A stretch of DNA of 64,000 nucleotides from Owenia fusiformis (GCA_903813345.2 CAIIXF020000007.1:21005564-21069563), one strand, 5' to 3'; counted from the first letter of the stretch, positions 41,501 through 50,766 are shown. Notes: generated by a model from the sequence alone, not told the origin. Numbers and translations: made by a program.

Positions 41501-44500
41501 CTGGGTAACGTTGTCCCACAAAACCTTCCAATCAAAGGAGACGACGCTGAAGGGCCATCATAGATTTCCAGAACGTCAAAATTACAGGTTAACTGGTATT
41601 CCAAGGCGAAACTGTTAAACACCAATTGTATGACCTATAGAAACCATCCAGTTATTACTTCATTAATTGGTATACTTTAATCACAGGCTGGTATCGAAAA
41701 ATTTGTCCGTTGGGATGGAGCGTGCAATTTTGCATAGAAACACTAAGAAACTCAAACAATTTATTTTGTACTCATATGTTTCGCTATACCAAAGAAAATT
41801 ACTTACTCCATGCAATGGATATATCATTTGCAGGTAACTTTAACTTCTGTTTGAAGTCCAACAACACTAGAATAAAAGCTATTGAAAACGGCGCCGGAGT
41901 ATCATATCATACTCCTTAATGTAACATTTCTTTTATTTCTTTTTAATGGTACTTAAGTATAATATAATGACACGATAATATTTTCATATGTTTTCAGTAT
42001 AACTTGAAGGTATTAATGAGATTTTAATGTATTGGATATTTTAAATTTTTTTTATAAAAAATAATGTTTAAATATATTGTCCGCTGTGACGGAGTATTTT
42101 GGAGTATGATACTCCGGCGCCGTTTTCAATAGCTTTTACTCTTAGCGTTGTTGGACTTCAAACAGAAGTTAAAGTTACCCGCAAATGATATATCCATTGC
42201 ATGGAGTAAGTAATTTTCTTTGATATAGCGAAACATATGAGTAAAAAATAAATTGTGTGGATTTCCTAGTGTTTCTATGCAAAATAGCACGTTCCAGCCT
42301 TTGTTAATTGTTGTGTTCGAGAATTTTGAGACTGTAAATTATACATGCTAATGAAGATTTATTTAGTTTCAAAAATCTAGTCTACAAAAAGAGAGACCTG
42401 GTATCATTACTTAGTGAACACCCTGTACTTACCCCGTTATTGGGGACTGTTATAACCCATTCACAATTGGCATTATTCGGATAAGTGGTGCCACTTACCA
42501 GAGGGTAGCGGAATGACCCACTGGCTCCAAATAGATCACGATCGCCACATTCTAAAACAGAAGTCCTAGCTTCTAATCATTGAAATCATTACTATCTGTT
42601 TTTAGGGGCGTATCAAGGGGCCGCTTCATTCAAAATGGCTACAGTTTTTCGTAAAAATGTATTTGATCTGACCCAAATATCTGATTCGCTTACAAGTTAC
42701 AGCCATAGGACCTCTACTAGAATTTTGAGAACTAAAATGTATTGATTGGCCTTGACTGAATGTTTTGCCTCCGGAATTGGAATTTCCAAAACGACTTAAC
42801 AAATTGAATTTAGAATTATATCAAAAGTTTAAAATTCTGGTATTCAGATTTAGCAAAAAGGTGGGCGAGCATGCATCCATTAAGGCGAATGTCAGAACCG
42901 AGCTATGTTATTTTCTGGTTCAGAATGAGGCTTAGACAAGAATGTATTACCTTATTTTTCTGGAAATCATCTTCGTTGCATCTATTTTAAGGCAAATCAA
43001 TATGAACTATAGGTTGTTATGCAATGCTGTTGAGGAACTCGGAAAAGAATATGGTTTGAAATGGTGCAATTCTGTTTTTTGTTTTTTATTGTTTCAAATA
43101 ATAATAGAGTGCCTCGAAATGTCTTTCCATGTACTAAATTTGCATTTAAGTATTTGCAAATGTGTATCTAAGTATCAAGCTTTGCAATTTGCTGATCTGG
43201 AAAATCTTGTTCTTGCTAACTTCAGTTCTTTTCAATGCAGAATAGAAATAATTTCCCAACACGGGCGCAGCCAGGTTACAGTCTAAATGAGTCAAATTCA
43301 AATAGGAGAGGCACTGGTGGATCCATGAGCTGACAGGGGGGATGCACAATTCAAGTCAGGAAAAAAGTTGCGCGCCTGCGCGGAAAAAAGTTTCGGAACC
43401 CTAAACCCAAAATTTGGGTCCAAATTTGGGAAATTAAGGCCCATTTTTAAAATTTGGTCTAAAAAGGACCAAAAGGCCAAGTTATGCTCAAAAAGGGCCA
43501 TTTTGAGGCCCTACAATATATTTTGGGCCCTCAAAAAATTTCTGCATGGCTGGTCCTGGATCCACCAGTGGAAGGCAAAATCCGTGTGAATGAAACTGTC
43601 TTGTATAGCTACGTCAATACTCAGGATTTTGTCTGCAAGAAAAAGTTTACTCCTTACCTTGGGTTTCAATGAAGCGAACAAGTCCGAAAAGAACTAGAAC
43701 AAAAATATGATAAGACTATATTAAATATTACATATATAAAGGTTAATTATGATAAGTATTGTTCAAACCAGATCATCTTACTTTCATACACAAAGGCTTA
43801 CATTTGTTAAAGATATCTTCATTTTAAAATAGAATACAGATTAAAACGAATTCTGCAAATCGATTTGTTCAAATGTAAAATTTGAGACTTTCTATTCCCG
43901 GTAAACAAATGGTGAATTTTCGAAACCACGTTCAAAACCAGTGTATTCGAGAACTCGACTTTCGATTCCAATAAAAAAAGACGTAATCCTCTTTTAGTTC
44001 TTTAGTTCCCCAAATATCTTAAAATTTCCAAGAGATATATAATAGTTCGTACAGTGTTTACGATTTGAACTAAGTATTATCTACTACTGAAACTACAGCC
44101 CATTTCATTGTTTTATTTCGTCAGTAAAACCTAAAAAATAAGAAATCAAAAGATCATTGTGCAATATATATGGAAAAATATATTCCTATTGTATATAAAT
44201 GACATTTGTATATCTTTGATTGCTTCTATTTTGGCTAATAAAGTATGTGGCCAATTATATTTTGATGCTTCTCTGCCATAGTATTTTCAAAAAGATTAAC
44301 ATGGCTGAAATTCTTTAAATTACAAGAGGACATAGGCTTATTGCCCAAAATAATTTAATTTATTTTAATAATCTGAAATATACAAATGTCATTCATGTAC
44401 AATATGAATATACTTTTCCATATATTATTGCAAAATGGTCTCCTGATTTCTTACTTTTGGGGTTCTACTGACGAAATAAAACAGTAAAATGGGTTGTACT

Positions 44501-44628
44501 TGTATTTTCACAAGAAAACGCAAACCTTTATATACAACAGAGACTTAACATTCTTAATATTCGAGGAGTTTGTACATACCTAGAAAAACAAATACGCACA
44601 TCGAATATTGTCTGGTAGTGAATGCCAT
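29361..44628 (-). CDS. Secreted CUB-CUB-ferritin-like fusion protein (444 aa, ten coding exons)
   Basis: Exons on the minus strand: 44628..44580, 43693..43658, 42551..42433, 41634..41412, 36860..36733, 33454..33232, 32916..32804, 31373..31227, 30593..30471, 29534..29361. All junctions are GT-AG and phases agree, giving one open frame of 1335 nt. The product has a signal peptide (about 1-28), CUB1 (29-143), CUB2 (144-259), a short Cys-containing linker (260-267) and a ferritin-like domain (268 to about 435). The CUBs keep four Cys each and the acidic residues of calcium-binding CUBs (E80, D88, D129 and their CUB2 equivalents). The ferritin part aligns without gaps to human H-ferritin residues 8-93 (add 260), including N11, the YF-RD turn, RGG 76-78 and DW. 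Ferroxidase positions 27, 34, 61, 62 and 65 are M, A, F, M and E, so iron oxidation is unlikely. Role unknown; I infer an extracellular protein. Confidence 0.82.
30471..30593 (-). CDS. CUB-ferritin exon 9: ferritin helix C
   Basis: 123 nt, one codon shorter than the 126 nt I recall for vertebrate ferritin exon 3. It encodes ASHTNDWCLYDAFEKTME and then an amphipathic helix ending ...FADQP. The NDW and DQP ends match ferritin D-D-W and N-D-P. The position of Glu107 is occupied by Val or Lys. Acceptor ATTCAG, donor GTGAGT, phase 0. Confidence 0.83.
31227..31373 (-). CDS. CUB-ferritin exon 8: ferritin helices A-B
   Basis: Exactly 147 nt, which to my knowledge is the size of vertebrate ferritin exon 2. 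It encodes AFYFKRDEVAFFHVADFF through NRGGCVHIDLIA, aligned residue for residue with the ferritin segment SYYFDRDDVAL...QRGG. Ferroxidase Glu61, Glu62 and His65 are Phe321, Met322 and Glu325. Acceptor CATTTCAG, donor GTATGT, phase 0 at both ends. Confidence 0.85.
31656..32107. mobile_element. TA-flanked MITE, 452 bp, in the CUB-ferritin intron 7
   Basis: Ends CAGGGTGGTCAAGAAAACTG and the complement of CAGGGTGGTTAAAAACGGAA, flanked by TA on both sides. Imperfect pairing continues inward (ATATCTTTGTCATTTAAA against its inverted copy at 32.06 kb). This fits a Tc1/mariner-like non-autonomous element. The 62-codon frame inside is not convincing. Confidence 0.75.
32540..32670 (+). repeat. GGCC/TTTTGGGCC-type dispersed repeat fragment
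   Basis: Words such as GGCCTTTT, AAGGCCAAATTATCAAAAATGGGCC and CCCAATTTTGGGTTTTAGGG recur near 22.68-22.87, 23.46-23.63 and 43.33-43.57 kb. Several copies border on GGATCCRCCAGTG, which looks like a terminal motif. Superfamily unknown. Confidence 0.55.
32804..32916 (-). CDS. CUB-ferritin exon 7: linker and ferritin helix A start
   Basis: Acceptor TTTCTAG (a second AG six bases on would remove two residues in frame), donor GTAAGT, phase 1 in and phase 0 out. It encodes DLAPCGQT, then the start of the ferritin fold. K-x-N-F aligns to R-Q-N-Y/F of ferritin helix A, and ...YSALSI leads into the next exon. Ferritin Glu27 and Tyr34 are Met287 and Ala294 here. Confidence 0.82.
33232..33454 (-). CDS. 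CUB-ferritin exon 6: second half of CUB2
   Basis: A copy of exon 4 of exactly the same length (223 nt) and phases. The product differs at only a handful of positions, among them FDLEY for FALEY, STNNQ for STNDQ and VVLEG for VVSQG. Donor GTAAGT. The flanking intron sequence is duplicated too, so a genomic block was copied, not only the exon. Confidence 0.88.
33653..36689. mobile_element. DNA transposon with 8-bp target duplication, about 3.0 kb, in the CUB2 intron
   Basis: Flanked by a perfect 8-bp duplication AGAGGCCT (33645-33652 and 36690-36697). The ends are TTACGCGCTCGTC and the complement of TCACCCGCTCGTC, a 13-bp inverted repeat with two mismatches. Both ends are followed by subterminal TTGCG-rich sequence. 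The paralogous CUB1 intron has the single uninterrupted site AGAGACCT at 42392-42399, which acts as an empty-site control. An 8-bp duplication is typical of hAT-like (also P) elements. No transposase was recognised, so it is non-autonomous. The interior is the G-rich tandem array. Confidence 0.82.
34610..36510. repeat. G-run tandem array inside the 8-bp-TSD element
   Basis: About six diverged units contain CTGGGCACTTTCAAAGTGTA, TAGAAAATTTTACAATTTTAAG and runs of 8-14 G followed by GCCAGAGGGGG. Two neighbouring units, roughly 35851-36079 and 36080-36311, are almost identical, so amplification is recent. The G-runs are candidates for quadruplex formation. Open frames across it are by-products of low complexity. 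Confidence 0.75.
36733..36860 (-). CDS. CUB-ferritin exon 5: first half of CUB2
   Basis: Nearly identical to exon 3 (ECGDSDLFGASGS...). The in-phase acceptor is ATAAAG, giving VENECGD; it has a weak pyrimidine tract. The AG five bases further in would put a stop codon in frame. Donor GTAAGC. Because exons 5 and 6 together are a phase 1-1 module, skipping both would keep the reading frame. Confidence 0.8.
36990..37245 (-). pseudogene. Fragment of a non-LTR retrotransposon ORF end (zinc-knuckle region)
   Basis: On the minus strand the frame reads KRKRKPVDERLCNICG, then EDEEHFIINCKK. The pattern C-x2-C-x8-HF-x3-C with ED-E-HF is the zinc-binding motif at the C terminus of many CR1/L2/jockey-like reverse transcriptases. 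Only about 60 codons remain and stops lie on both sides. It lies in the intron between CUB-ferritin exons 4 and 5. Confidence 0.6.
37588..38311. mobile_element. Long inverted-repeat MITE, 724 bp, TA-flanked
   Basis: The ends GAAACGCGTCCAGTATTTTC and its inverted copy GAAAATACTGGACGCATTTC are bounded by TA. Each arm is about 350 bp, and the pairing includes the ATCCAGAGAGAGGTAGGTGT block and a central hairpin made of TACTGGACGCAAGCC and GGCTTGCGTCCAGTA. No coding frame. Lies in the CUB-ferritin intron 4. Confidence 0.8.
39688..39850. repeat. Periodic palindrome ACCGACAATTGTCGGT, four sites
   Basis: Three full palindromes centred near 39697, 39746 and 39796 and a half-site near 39842 are spaced about 49 bp apart, with unrelated sequence between them. 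Half-sites TTGTCGGTCCTCTAGCGTG recur at 40803 and 40856. The sequence looks like a binding-site array. Confidence 0.65.
39886..39962 (+). repeat. tRNA-like segment inside the 2.1-kb TIR element
   Basis: GGTAGCCTAGTGGTTAGG (A-box-like) and GAGTTCGAATCCC (B-box) are at tRNA distance. The T stem pairs at 4 of 5 positions but the acceptor stem does not pair. A tRNA-derived repeat, not a working tRNA. Confidence 0.6.
40935..41080 (-). repeat. Repeat with tRNA-like head, copy 1
   Basis: The minus strand reads GACGTCACTTCCGAATCATA, then CATTCAAAATGAGTAGCG, then about 35 bp later CGGTGGTCTAGCGGAAGAAT followed by GCTCGC, a tRNA A-box region. The same order occurs at 55833-55968. Here the B-box part is lost. 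Confidence 0.65.
41412..41634 (-). CDS. CUB-ferritin exon 4: second half of CUB1
   Basis: Acceptor CTATAG, donor GTAAGT, 223 nt, phase 0 in and phase 1 out. It carries LEYQLTCNFDVLEIYDG, RFCGTTLPSDI and the SSDSSV strand, which together are a textbook C-terminal half of a CUB domain with C85, C107 and the acidic calcium residues. Confidence 0.9.
41716..42296. mobile_element. Foldback element, 581 bp, in the CUB1 intron
   Basis: It starts TGGAGCGTGCAATTTTGCAT and ends with the complement (ATGCAAAATAGCACGTTCCA). The arms are about 195 bp, with a near-identical middle part around GGCGCCGGAGTATCATA. It is absent at the matching place in the CUB2 intron, so it inserted after the CUB duplication or was lost from the other copy. 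No obvious target duplication. Confidence 0.8.
42433..42551 (-). CDS. CUB-ferritin exon 3: first half of CUB1
   Basis: Acceptor CTGTTTTAG, donor GTAAGT, phase 1 in and phase 0 out. It encodes ECGDRDLFGASGSFRYP through NNANCEWVITVPNNG: the first Cys pair (C30, C58) and the C-x-W strand of a CUB domain. Confidence 0.88.
43320..43575. repeat. GGCCC-type dispersed repeat
   Basis: Bounded by GGTGGATCCATGAGC on the left and GGATCCACCAGTGG on the right, with an interior of AAATTTGGG, GGCCCATTTTT and GGGCCCTCAAAAAATTT. Shares vocabulary with 22.7, 23.5 and 32.6 kb. Confidence 0.6.
43658..43693 (-). CDS. CUB-ferritin exon 2: end of signal peptide
   Basis: A 36-nt exon with acceptor TTGTTCTAG and donor GTAAGG, phase 1 at both ends. 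It encodes VLFGLVRFIETQ, extending the hydrophobic core from exon 1, with likely cleavage close to the start of CUB1. Confidence 0.75.
44096..44496. mobile_element. TA-flanked inverted-repeat MITE, 401 bp, in CUB-ferritin intron 1
   Basis: The ends CAGCCCATTTCATTGTTTTA and its inverted counterpart (complement of CAACCCATTTTACTGTTTTA) share the following TTTCGTCAGTA and are flanked by TA. The arms are about 145 bp. A single-arm relative lies at 54050-54175 (AATATACAAATGTCATTCAT, GGTCTCC, TTCTACTGACG). Confidence 0.78.
44580..44628 (-). CDS. CUB-ferritin exon 1: start codon and signal peptide
   Basis: ATG at 44628 opens MAFTTRQYSMCVFVFL, a basic start followed by a hydrophobic run. The donor GTATGT follows 44580 and the exon ends in phase 1. 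The 5' part of this exon is non-coding, with an acceptor near 44633. An upstream exon ending at 44765 (donor GTAGGT) could instead supply an in-frame start, but the signal peptide at MAFTT makes this ATG the better choice. Confidence 0.7.
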
Positions 44629-44764
44629 GCAGACCGCAACTAGATTTCCAAAAATATTCTACAAAGAGTAATATTGTTAATCAAGTTATTATTTGAAATA
44701 TATAAATGAATATTAATTATGATGATAAATATAAATAATACAGGATCATTTCGAACCAACCTAC

Positions 44765-44880
44765 CTTGTTCAAAACGAATATAGCTATGCCACAAAACAG
44801 CAGGTTGATAGGCACCAGTTTGACAAATGATACTCAAGTTATCGGCTTTGACTCTACTCACTCCGCATGGCTTCCGTAGT
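44765..44880 (-). other. Possible 5' untranslated exon of the CUB-ferritin gene
   Basis: A donor-like AACAAG|GTAGGT follows 44765, and the sequence upstream contains ATGs followed by a quick stop (ATGCGGAGTGAGTAG). Spliced to the acceptor just above the MAFTT exon, its frame would even be open into that exon. The CAGTGN hairpin loop of an iron-responsive element was not seen on the sense strand here. Confidence 0.35.
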
Positions 44881-45476
44881 TAAAATTACAAAACAAAATG
44901 GCGGTTGTAATAATAAGAAAGTTCCATTTTTGTTTTTATATCTAAATCATCAACGAACACCATGCAGTGCCACAGTGAGCATCACTCCATGGTAAATAAA
45001 ATAATAGTATAAATTAGGTGGAAGTGTTCCATGAATTGGTGTTCAGACAGCAACTATGCAAATGAAAAATAAATGAAGTGGAACAACAGCCAAATGTAAA
45101 ATTCTTTAAGTCAAAGTATACCTTCGTATATACAAGACAAGTCGAGGATGATCTGACCCATAAATGCTATCAAAACTACTTCACCACTTCATTTTCAATA
45201 GATTTTACGTCTATGTGTATAGCTACCTCAATTCGAAAGCGACCATCTTGTTTTCTTGACTTATAGTCACGGTGGTCAAATACAATCATAGTGTGAAATT
45301 GTTTTCAAATAAAACAAGTCATCAAATTCATACACAGCCTGGCGATCCTAATACAAATCATCATATGTTTATTTCTGGCAAAAGATAACAATCACAATTT
45401 TTATTATTGTTATCATTATTAGGATTTATTTTACCGATTTATTTGTCCTCAACTTGGACTCATTCCAATATATTTT

Positions 45477-45790
45477 TTATTTCCCTTTGTTTTCCTTAAA
45501 AGCATCTGTATAAATATGTTTTAAATGGAACTTATCATCTGAGTCAACTTTAACTGTCATTTTTATTCTATTATCTCTAAAGTATATTGTTGTTACCAAT
45601 TTAATACTGTTATTTGATGGAATAAATGACTTGATATCCATAGATTCATCGAGAATACAACATTCTGCGCACTCCAAGTGTAACATATAATTTGTGTTTT
45701 GTATCTGTCCATTGTTAATATAAATGAACTCCTTGGAATTCTCCTTCACTGCCTTAGAACATGCTAAAGGATTACATGTGATTGTCCTAC
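45477..45790 (-). CDS. Orphan open frame of unknown nature next to the minisatellite
   Basis: About 100 codons on the minus strand read on from the minisatellite and end in TAA, inside an AATAAA-like AAATAAAAAA. The product has CNPLACSKAV, ECAECCILDES and a hydrophilic tail. I do not recognise it. Against a gene: the frame leads straight out of a minisatellite that is open in several frames, and a stop interrupts the repeats upstream. For a gene: four clustered Cys and a poly-A-like signal at the stop. It may be a last exon or chance. Confidence 0.25.
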
Positions 45791-45802
45791 GTAGAGGGAT
45801 TA

Positions 45803-46318
45803 CTTGCATTATCTTCCAGGACCCACCAATCCAAGCAAGGTAGGGAACCCGTGCATTATCATCCCAGGGCCCACCAATGCAAGGAGGGTAGGGAAGTTGT
45901 GTATTATCATCCCAGGATCCATCAATGCGAGGAGGGTAGGGAACTTGTGCATTATCATTCCAGGATCCACCAATGCGAGGAAGGTAGGGAAGTTGTGTAT
46001 TATCATCCCAGGATCCATCAATGCGAGGAGGGTAGGGAACTTGTGCATTATCATCCCAGGATCCACCAATGCAAGGAGGGTAGGGAAGTTGTGTATTATC
46101 ATCCCAGGATCCATCAATGCGAGGAGGGTAGGGAACTTGTGCATTATCATCCCAGGATCCACCAATGCAAGGAGGGTAGGGAAGTTGTGTATTATCATCC
46201 CTGGACCAACCAGTGCAAGGAGGGTAGGGAACTTGTGTATTATCATCCCAGGGCACACCAATGCGAGGGTAGGGAAGTTGTGTATTATCATCCCATTATC
46301 CACCAATGCAAGGAGGGT
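45803..46318. repeat. 48-bp minisatellite, about 10-11 copies
   Basis: The unit is of the type CCAATGCRAGGAGGGTAGGG followed by AACTTGTGCATTATCATCC and CAGGATC. Alternate units differ as a pair (AAGTTGTGTATT and AACTTGTGCATT), so the higher-order unit is 96 bp. Because 48 is divisible by three, both strands stay open in several frames (minus strand product SWDDNTQLPYPPCIGG). One unit is 3 bp short and one gives a stop. Decayed units recur at 46.62-46.66 kb. Confidence 0.85.
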
Positions 46319-49300
46319 GAGTCTAATGTCGTTAGAGTCTGATAGCTTTTCTGGAGTCTAAAGTGATTTTTCCAGAGTCTAATTTTACATTTTTGTCACA
46401 TTATTTGTGGTAAAACTCTTGGAAAAATACATAAAACTGGATACAAACAAGGAATAAGAAGTCATAAACCTTTTAGAAATGTATATGTGATAAGAATAGG
46501 AAGATAATCTTAAAAGTAGTATTTTGAAAAGTATACTAAAATGATATCTGTGATCTCACATGGGGGAGGGAAGTGGTTGTACCGCAAAAAAAACGGGGTC
46601 TGAAAATTTCTTGGTGAGAACCCTGCATCCCAAGACCCACCAATACAAGGAGGGTATGGAACAGGGGTGGGATTGTGACATTGCAATTTGCCTGAGACAG
46701 GCCACTCAATTCGATGTGGGTTGGGAATTTGATATGCAATATTATCCTATGAGCTGGATTTCAACAATGTAATGCACCATTCAAAGGTGTGTGTTTGACC
46801 CACCAATGTGTGTGTTTGATCTACCAATGGGTAGAATTTGAATGGAGTATTTAATTCTTTTCAGGGGTGGCATTGTTTCTATGATGGGAATAGGGACCTT
46901 TGAAATACAAGTATATATTCTCTGTAGTAATACGAATTTTGACTATGCATGTATTTGTCAAACTATTATTGGTTCCAACGTGGGGAAAGTAATTCAACAG
47001 GTTGTTCCCAGGGAAGGGATTTGATAGCCCAATTTTTATTTTGTCAAAATTCTTACCCCTTTCTACCTGGAAGGTAGAAACATGGTACATAAGTTCAGGA
47101 ATACTGTGAATACCAAAGGTTATTGATTAAGATATACAATCTGTGGAACACCCAACATAAAACTGTATTTACCATGTTTACTGGTATTTACACATTTCTC
47201 AATTTATTATTATTGTATATAAAATAGTTCTCTGTACAATATTGTGTAGTATTATCGTAATGCACTACACTAAGTGAAACTGCAAGGTGCCATACATTTA
47301 CAGTTATTTACAAAATCTGCTAAATGTAATTTAACAACTTCTTAACAGGGGTGCATTTTCTCAGTAAATAGTACCCAAATTTCTTTTTACGTTTGTTATT
47401 ATTCTAAGCATTCTGAAGTACCCTCTGATCCAAAAATGTGTTCGTCGTCATGCAAAACTCATGAGGAAACATTGCAACAGTGATTTGTGGGGTCACTATA
47501 GTTACTGATCTCTAGATTTTTCATTATTCCATACCTGTTATCTAAATTTTACACACATTTTTGTTACATACAGGCATCAAATCCTGAAACTATGAAATTG
47601 TATGGTTTCCCTTATCAAAATTCACACGAAACACAGATCTTTTTGGACCAGAGAGTATATGAATTCATAAGTTAACTGACTTCACAATTTCCATGGTAAC
47701 AATGGATTAAAGAATATCCATTGCTAGGAATGTTACAAGAATGCACCCCAGATTACCTAGCAACATTTTATAAACCATGATTCTCTATCTTGAACTAAAC
47801 TGTGTTTTTTTATTCATCCACATATTACATCCTTTTATACCTTTAACAACAATTAAATATATAAATTAGTTTTGATAATTAATCACTGGATATTATTTAA
47901 TCATTGAGTATCTGCTCATAAACTTTTGATTCAACATACAAAAATAGTTCTTCACATCAATTTCTTACTTTTTACATGTTTTCATCAACTTAAATGTGTG
48001 TACCGTTTCAAAATAAAATAAAATGTAACCTGAACTACATCAACAGAGACTAGTAATACAAAAGTATTTCAGGAAGAGTTTAGAACACTTTGACAAATAA
48101 GTGTTCAAGGAGGATTGGCTTCCAACAATGAAACCGTTGAAATGTCACTGAAATTACAACCAACTATAAATTCAAAATAACAGTCCAATGGATTCGAACC
48201 AATATGTTGATCATTTCTTGTGAGTTTTGGAATTTTTTATTTGGAAATAAGAATTTTATTTTCCCCCAAATTCCAATGTATTCTCTTCTTTGAAAAAGGA
48301 GCAAGTAGTTTTTCAATTTAGAACGTGTCATACTGCTTATCATATGAGGATTTTCATAAAGTAGGTCAGAACCAAAGTCTGTTGATGCTGCTGGTTACAC
48401 ACTACTATAAATCAAACACATTTGTTTTTCAAAATCAGAGTTATAGACACTGCCCATTATGGCACAAACTACTAATAACAAATTCAGCATTCTTGAAAAT
48501 TATATGTCTTAAATGAACAGTTGTTACAGAAATATACATCTGACTTTTTATAAACAATTTACAAAGTTCAAAATTGACTAACAATGAGTGGATAATAAAA
48601 TAAATCTCCATGGGGACATAATCTTTTTACCCCTGAACAGAATATTTTAGAATTTTATAGATTCCAAATTAACCCAAATTACAGTACACTTCAGGTGAGA
48701 ACAATTAAATTACCATGTATACTGTACATAATATAATAAAATCTAGATATATATTTTGGTACATGTATATATGCTAACACATTATCTTATATACAAAAAC
48801 ATATTTACAAAGTAGAACTCAAACTATGAACCATCATTGCCCATTAGAAGAGTCATATTGTATTTTGATGAACTCGATTACGAAGAATACTAGCAATACC
48901 CAATACAGTATTAAAGTGGTTCTACAATTTACAAATTTTAAACAGAAAAATGTTTTAACTTTTACAAATGAGAAAAATGAAACTTTGTGGAAAAACAAAG
49001 GCCTATTAAACATGTTAAAGGGAGAATCAAGTATTCAAGTTACTTAGTATCTAAAATTTGACTACCTGGTGACAAACACAGACTCTTTGATTCAAAGTTT
49101 ATATATAAGTGAACCCAAATCTAGTCTAAATTATGTACACATTTTCAATCAAGACCTCAACATAAACCCTTGCTATCAATGGAAATAAAAATGCCCCTTA
49201 ATTTCAGGAAACCAAGTCCCAATACACATACTAAATGTGTTTATTCCTTTTGAGCATTAGATGACAATCATGTGCTGATAACATGCTGATAGACACAAAC

Positions 49301-50679
49301 AGTGACATGGCAATGAATATATATATAAATATTGTCCAAAACACTGTTTGTGAATATTAGACTCAAATCCCTGTTTAATTCTATAAAATATATATCTTTG
49401 CTGTATATATGCATCATGAATATATAGACATTCATTAGAATCTCTAATGATTTGGAGTGATCTCCCTAGACTTTGAGCAACCTGGTGCCAATCCTGCTGG
49501 AAATTCAAATATGATTTGCCACCAAACAATGAAATATTGTGAAATTTTGTCATCAACAAATAATTTATATAAAAAACATAAACTATGGATTTAGCACCCA
49601 GTTGGGGAAAAGTATGAGGAGACCACTCATTTATAAGAAGCATCTCTAAACATAACAGAAAATTGCACTTAGAAATAGTTAAAGACTGCACATTCATTTT
49701 TCATTAGGGCCATGTAAATATGTCAATATGTTTTGTTAGCATTGAAATGGGACTCCAAATGACTGAATTAGACACCCCCTTTGCCATTAAAGCTTGTGCC
49801 AATAAAAATCTCTATATCCTTTTACAAAAGTGGTTCCCCCAATATGAAATTAACTTTACATAAAATGACATATTGACATTTGACCTGGCCCTATATGGCA
49901 TGAATAATGTATCATGCAAGAACTACATTTTTACACAAAGTCATGAGGAATTTATATATTTCTCCAAAATATAGTCAGATGAACCCAACCCTTCCTCATT
50001 CAAGAAACACAATTCAACATTCATTGATTTGTTCAAAAAATGTGTTTTGATCCTTCCCCAAAATGTAATCAGACTGACTCCCTCCCTTCTTCCTCCAATT
50101 AATGTTATCTTAAATTTCTTTGATTTTTCATATTTAGAGTTGTTGCTATTTTAAATTGATTTATAAAGTAATGTGCTTTTACCCCTTTTCCTAAAATGTA
50201 ATCATTTACTTCCATGGATGTACATTCGTATATAGTGATCTTTTTCCTTATATATGGACTGAATTAACAGTAGTTTCAAAATATGGCTAAAGAATTAGTT
50301 TATATTGGTTACCAGTAACTAATGTTCTATTCTAAATCATTCCATAACTCTGACAGGCCAGCTGATCCAAAAATGAAATATTCGTCATGGTTGATTGCAT
50401 TGCAGTTTTAAAGATCTTTGCGTCACATGTAGTAACAAGGTCACAAGAACCCTGATCATTAAATAATGCATGATCGTTTAACTGTTCCATTCTCATATTT
50501 GATTGGTCAATAATTCTTGGTGCTGAAATCGAGGGTCCTGCATCAACATCCTCTTAACTAACTTGAGAGATCATGTACATTTAGAATGATCAGAAAGATA
50601 AGAAATTGACCAAGCATGCGGTGTTGTTGTCATATTTCAGACATAACTAAATGATAATTTGACGATGATCCAACAACAA

Positions 50680-50766
50680 CTACTTTGGTTTATTTGGGCT
50701 ATATGGTGGGGGTGGGGTATATTCCTGTCCAAAGTGGCTACTTTTATTGGTATACTTATCAGGCAC
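50680..50766 (-). CDS. VOPP1-like gene A exon 5: PPPPY tail
   Basis: Acceptor ATTTTCAG; 28 codons then TAG. Encodes [16 protein letters not shown], then [12 protein letters not shown]. Confidence 0.88.
   Translation of the reverse strand: MPDKYTNKSSHFGQEYTPPPPYSPNKPK

Larger units (their letters stand above)
45000..50679. other. Spacer between the CUB-ferritin gene and the VOPP1-like gene
   Basis: Contains an orphan open frame, the 48-bp minisatellite and its decayed outliers. From 47 to 50.6 kb it is AT-rich sequence that may hold the 3' untranslated region of the VOPP1-like gene. No poly-A signal could be assigned with confidence. The longer frames near 49.3-49.7 kb are AT-rich and look random. 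Confidence 0.5.

Noticed and set aside
44640-45000. Iron-responsive element in the leader of the ferritin-fusion gene
   Set aside because: No CAGTGN loop with a paired stem was found on the sense strand near the putative 5' exons.
45782-46361. Plus-strand frames of 185-186 codons and a second minus frame of 165 codons
   Set aside because: All are readings of the 48-bp minisatellite, which stays open in several frames because the unit is divisible by three.
49257-49697. 146-codon minus-strand open frame
   Set aside because: AT-rich, low-complexity product with no motif, lying where the 3' region of the VOPP1-like gene is expected.
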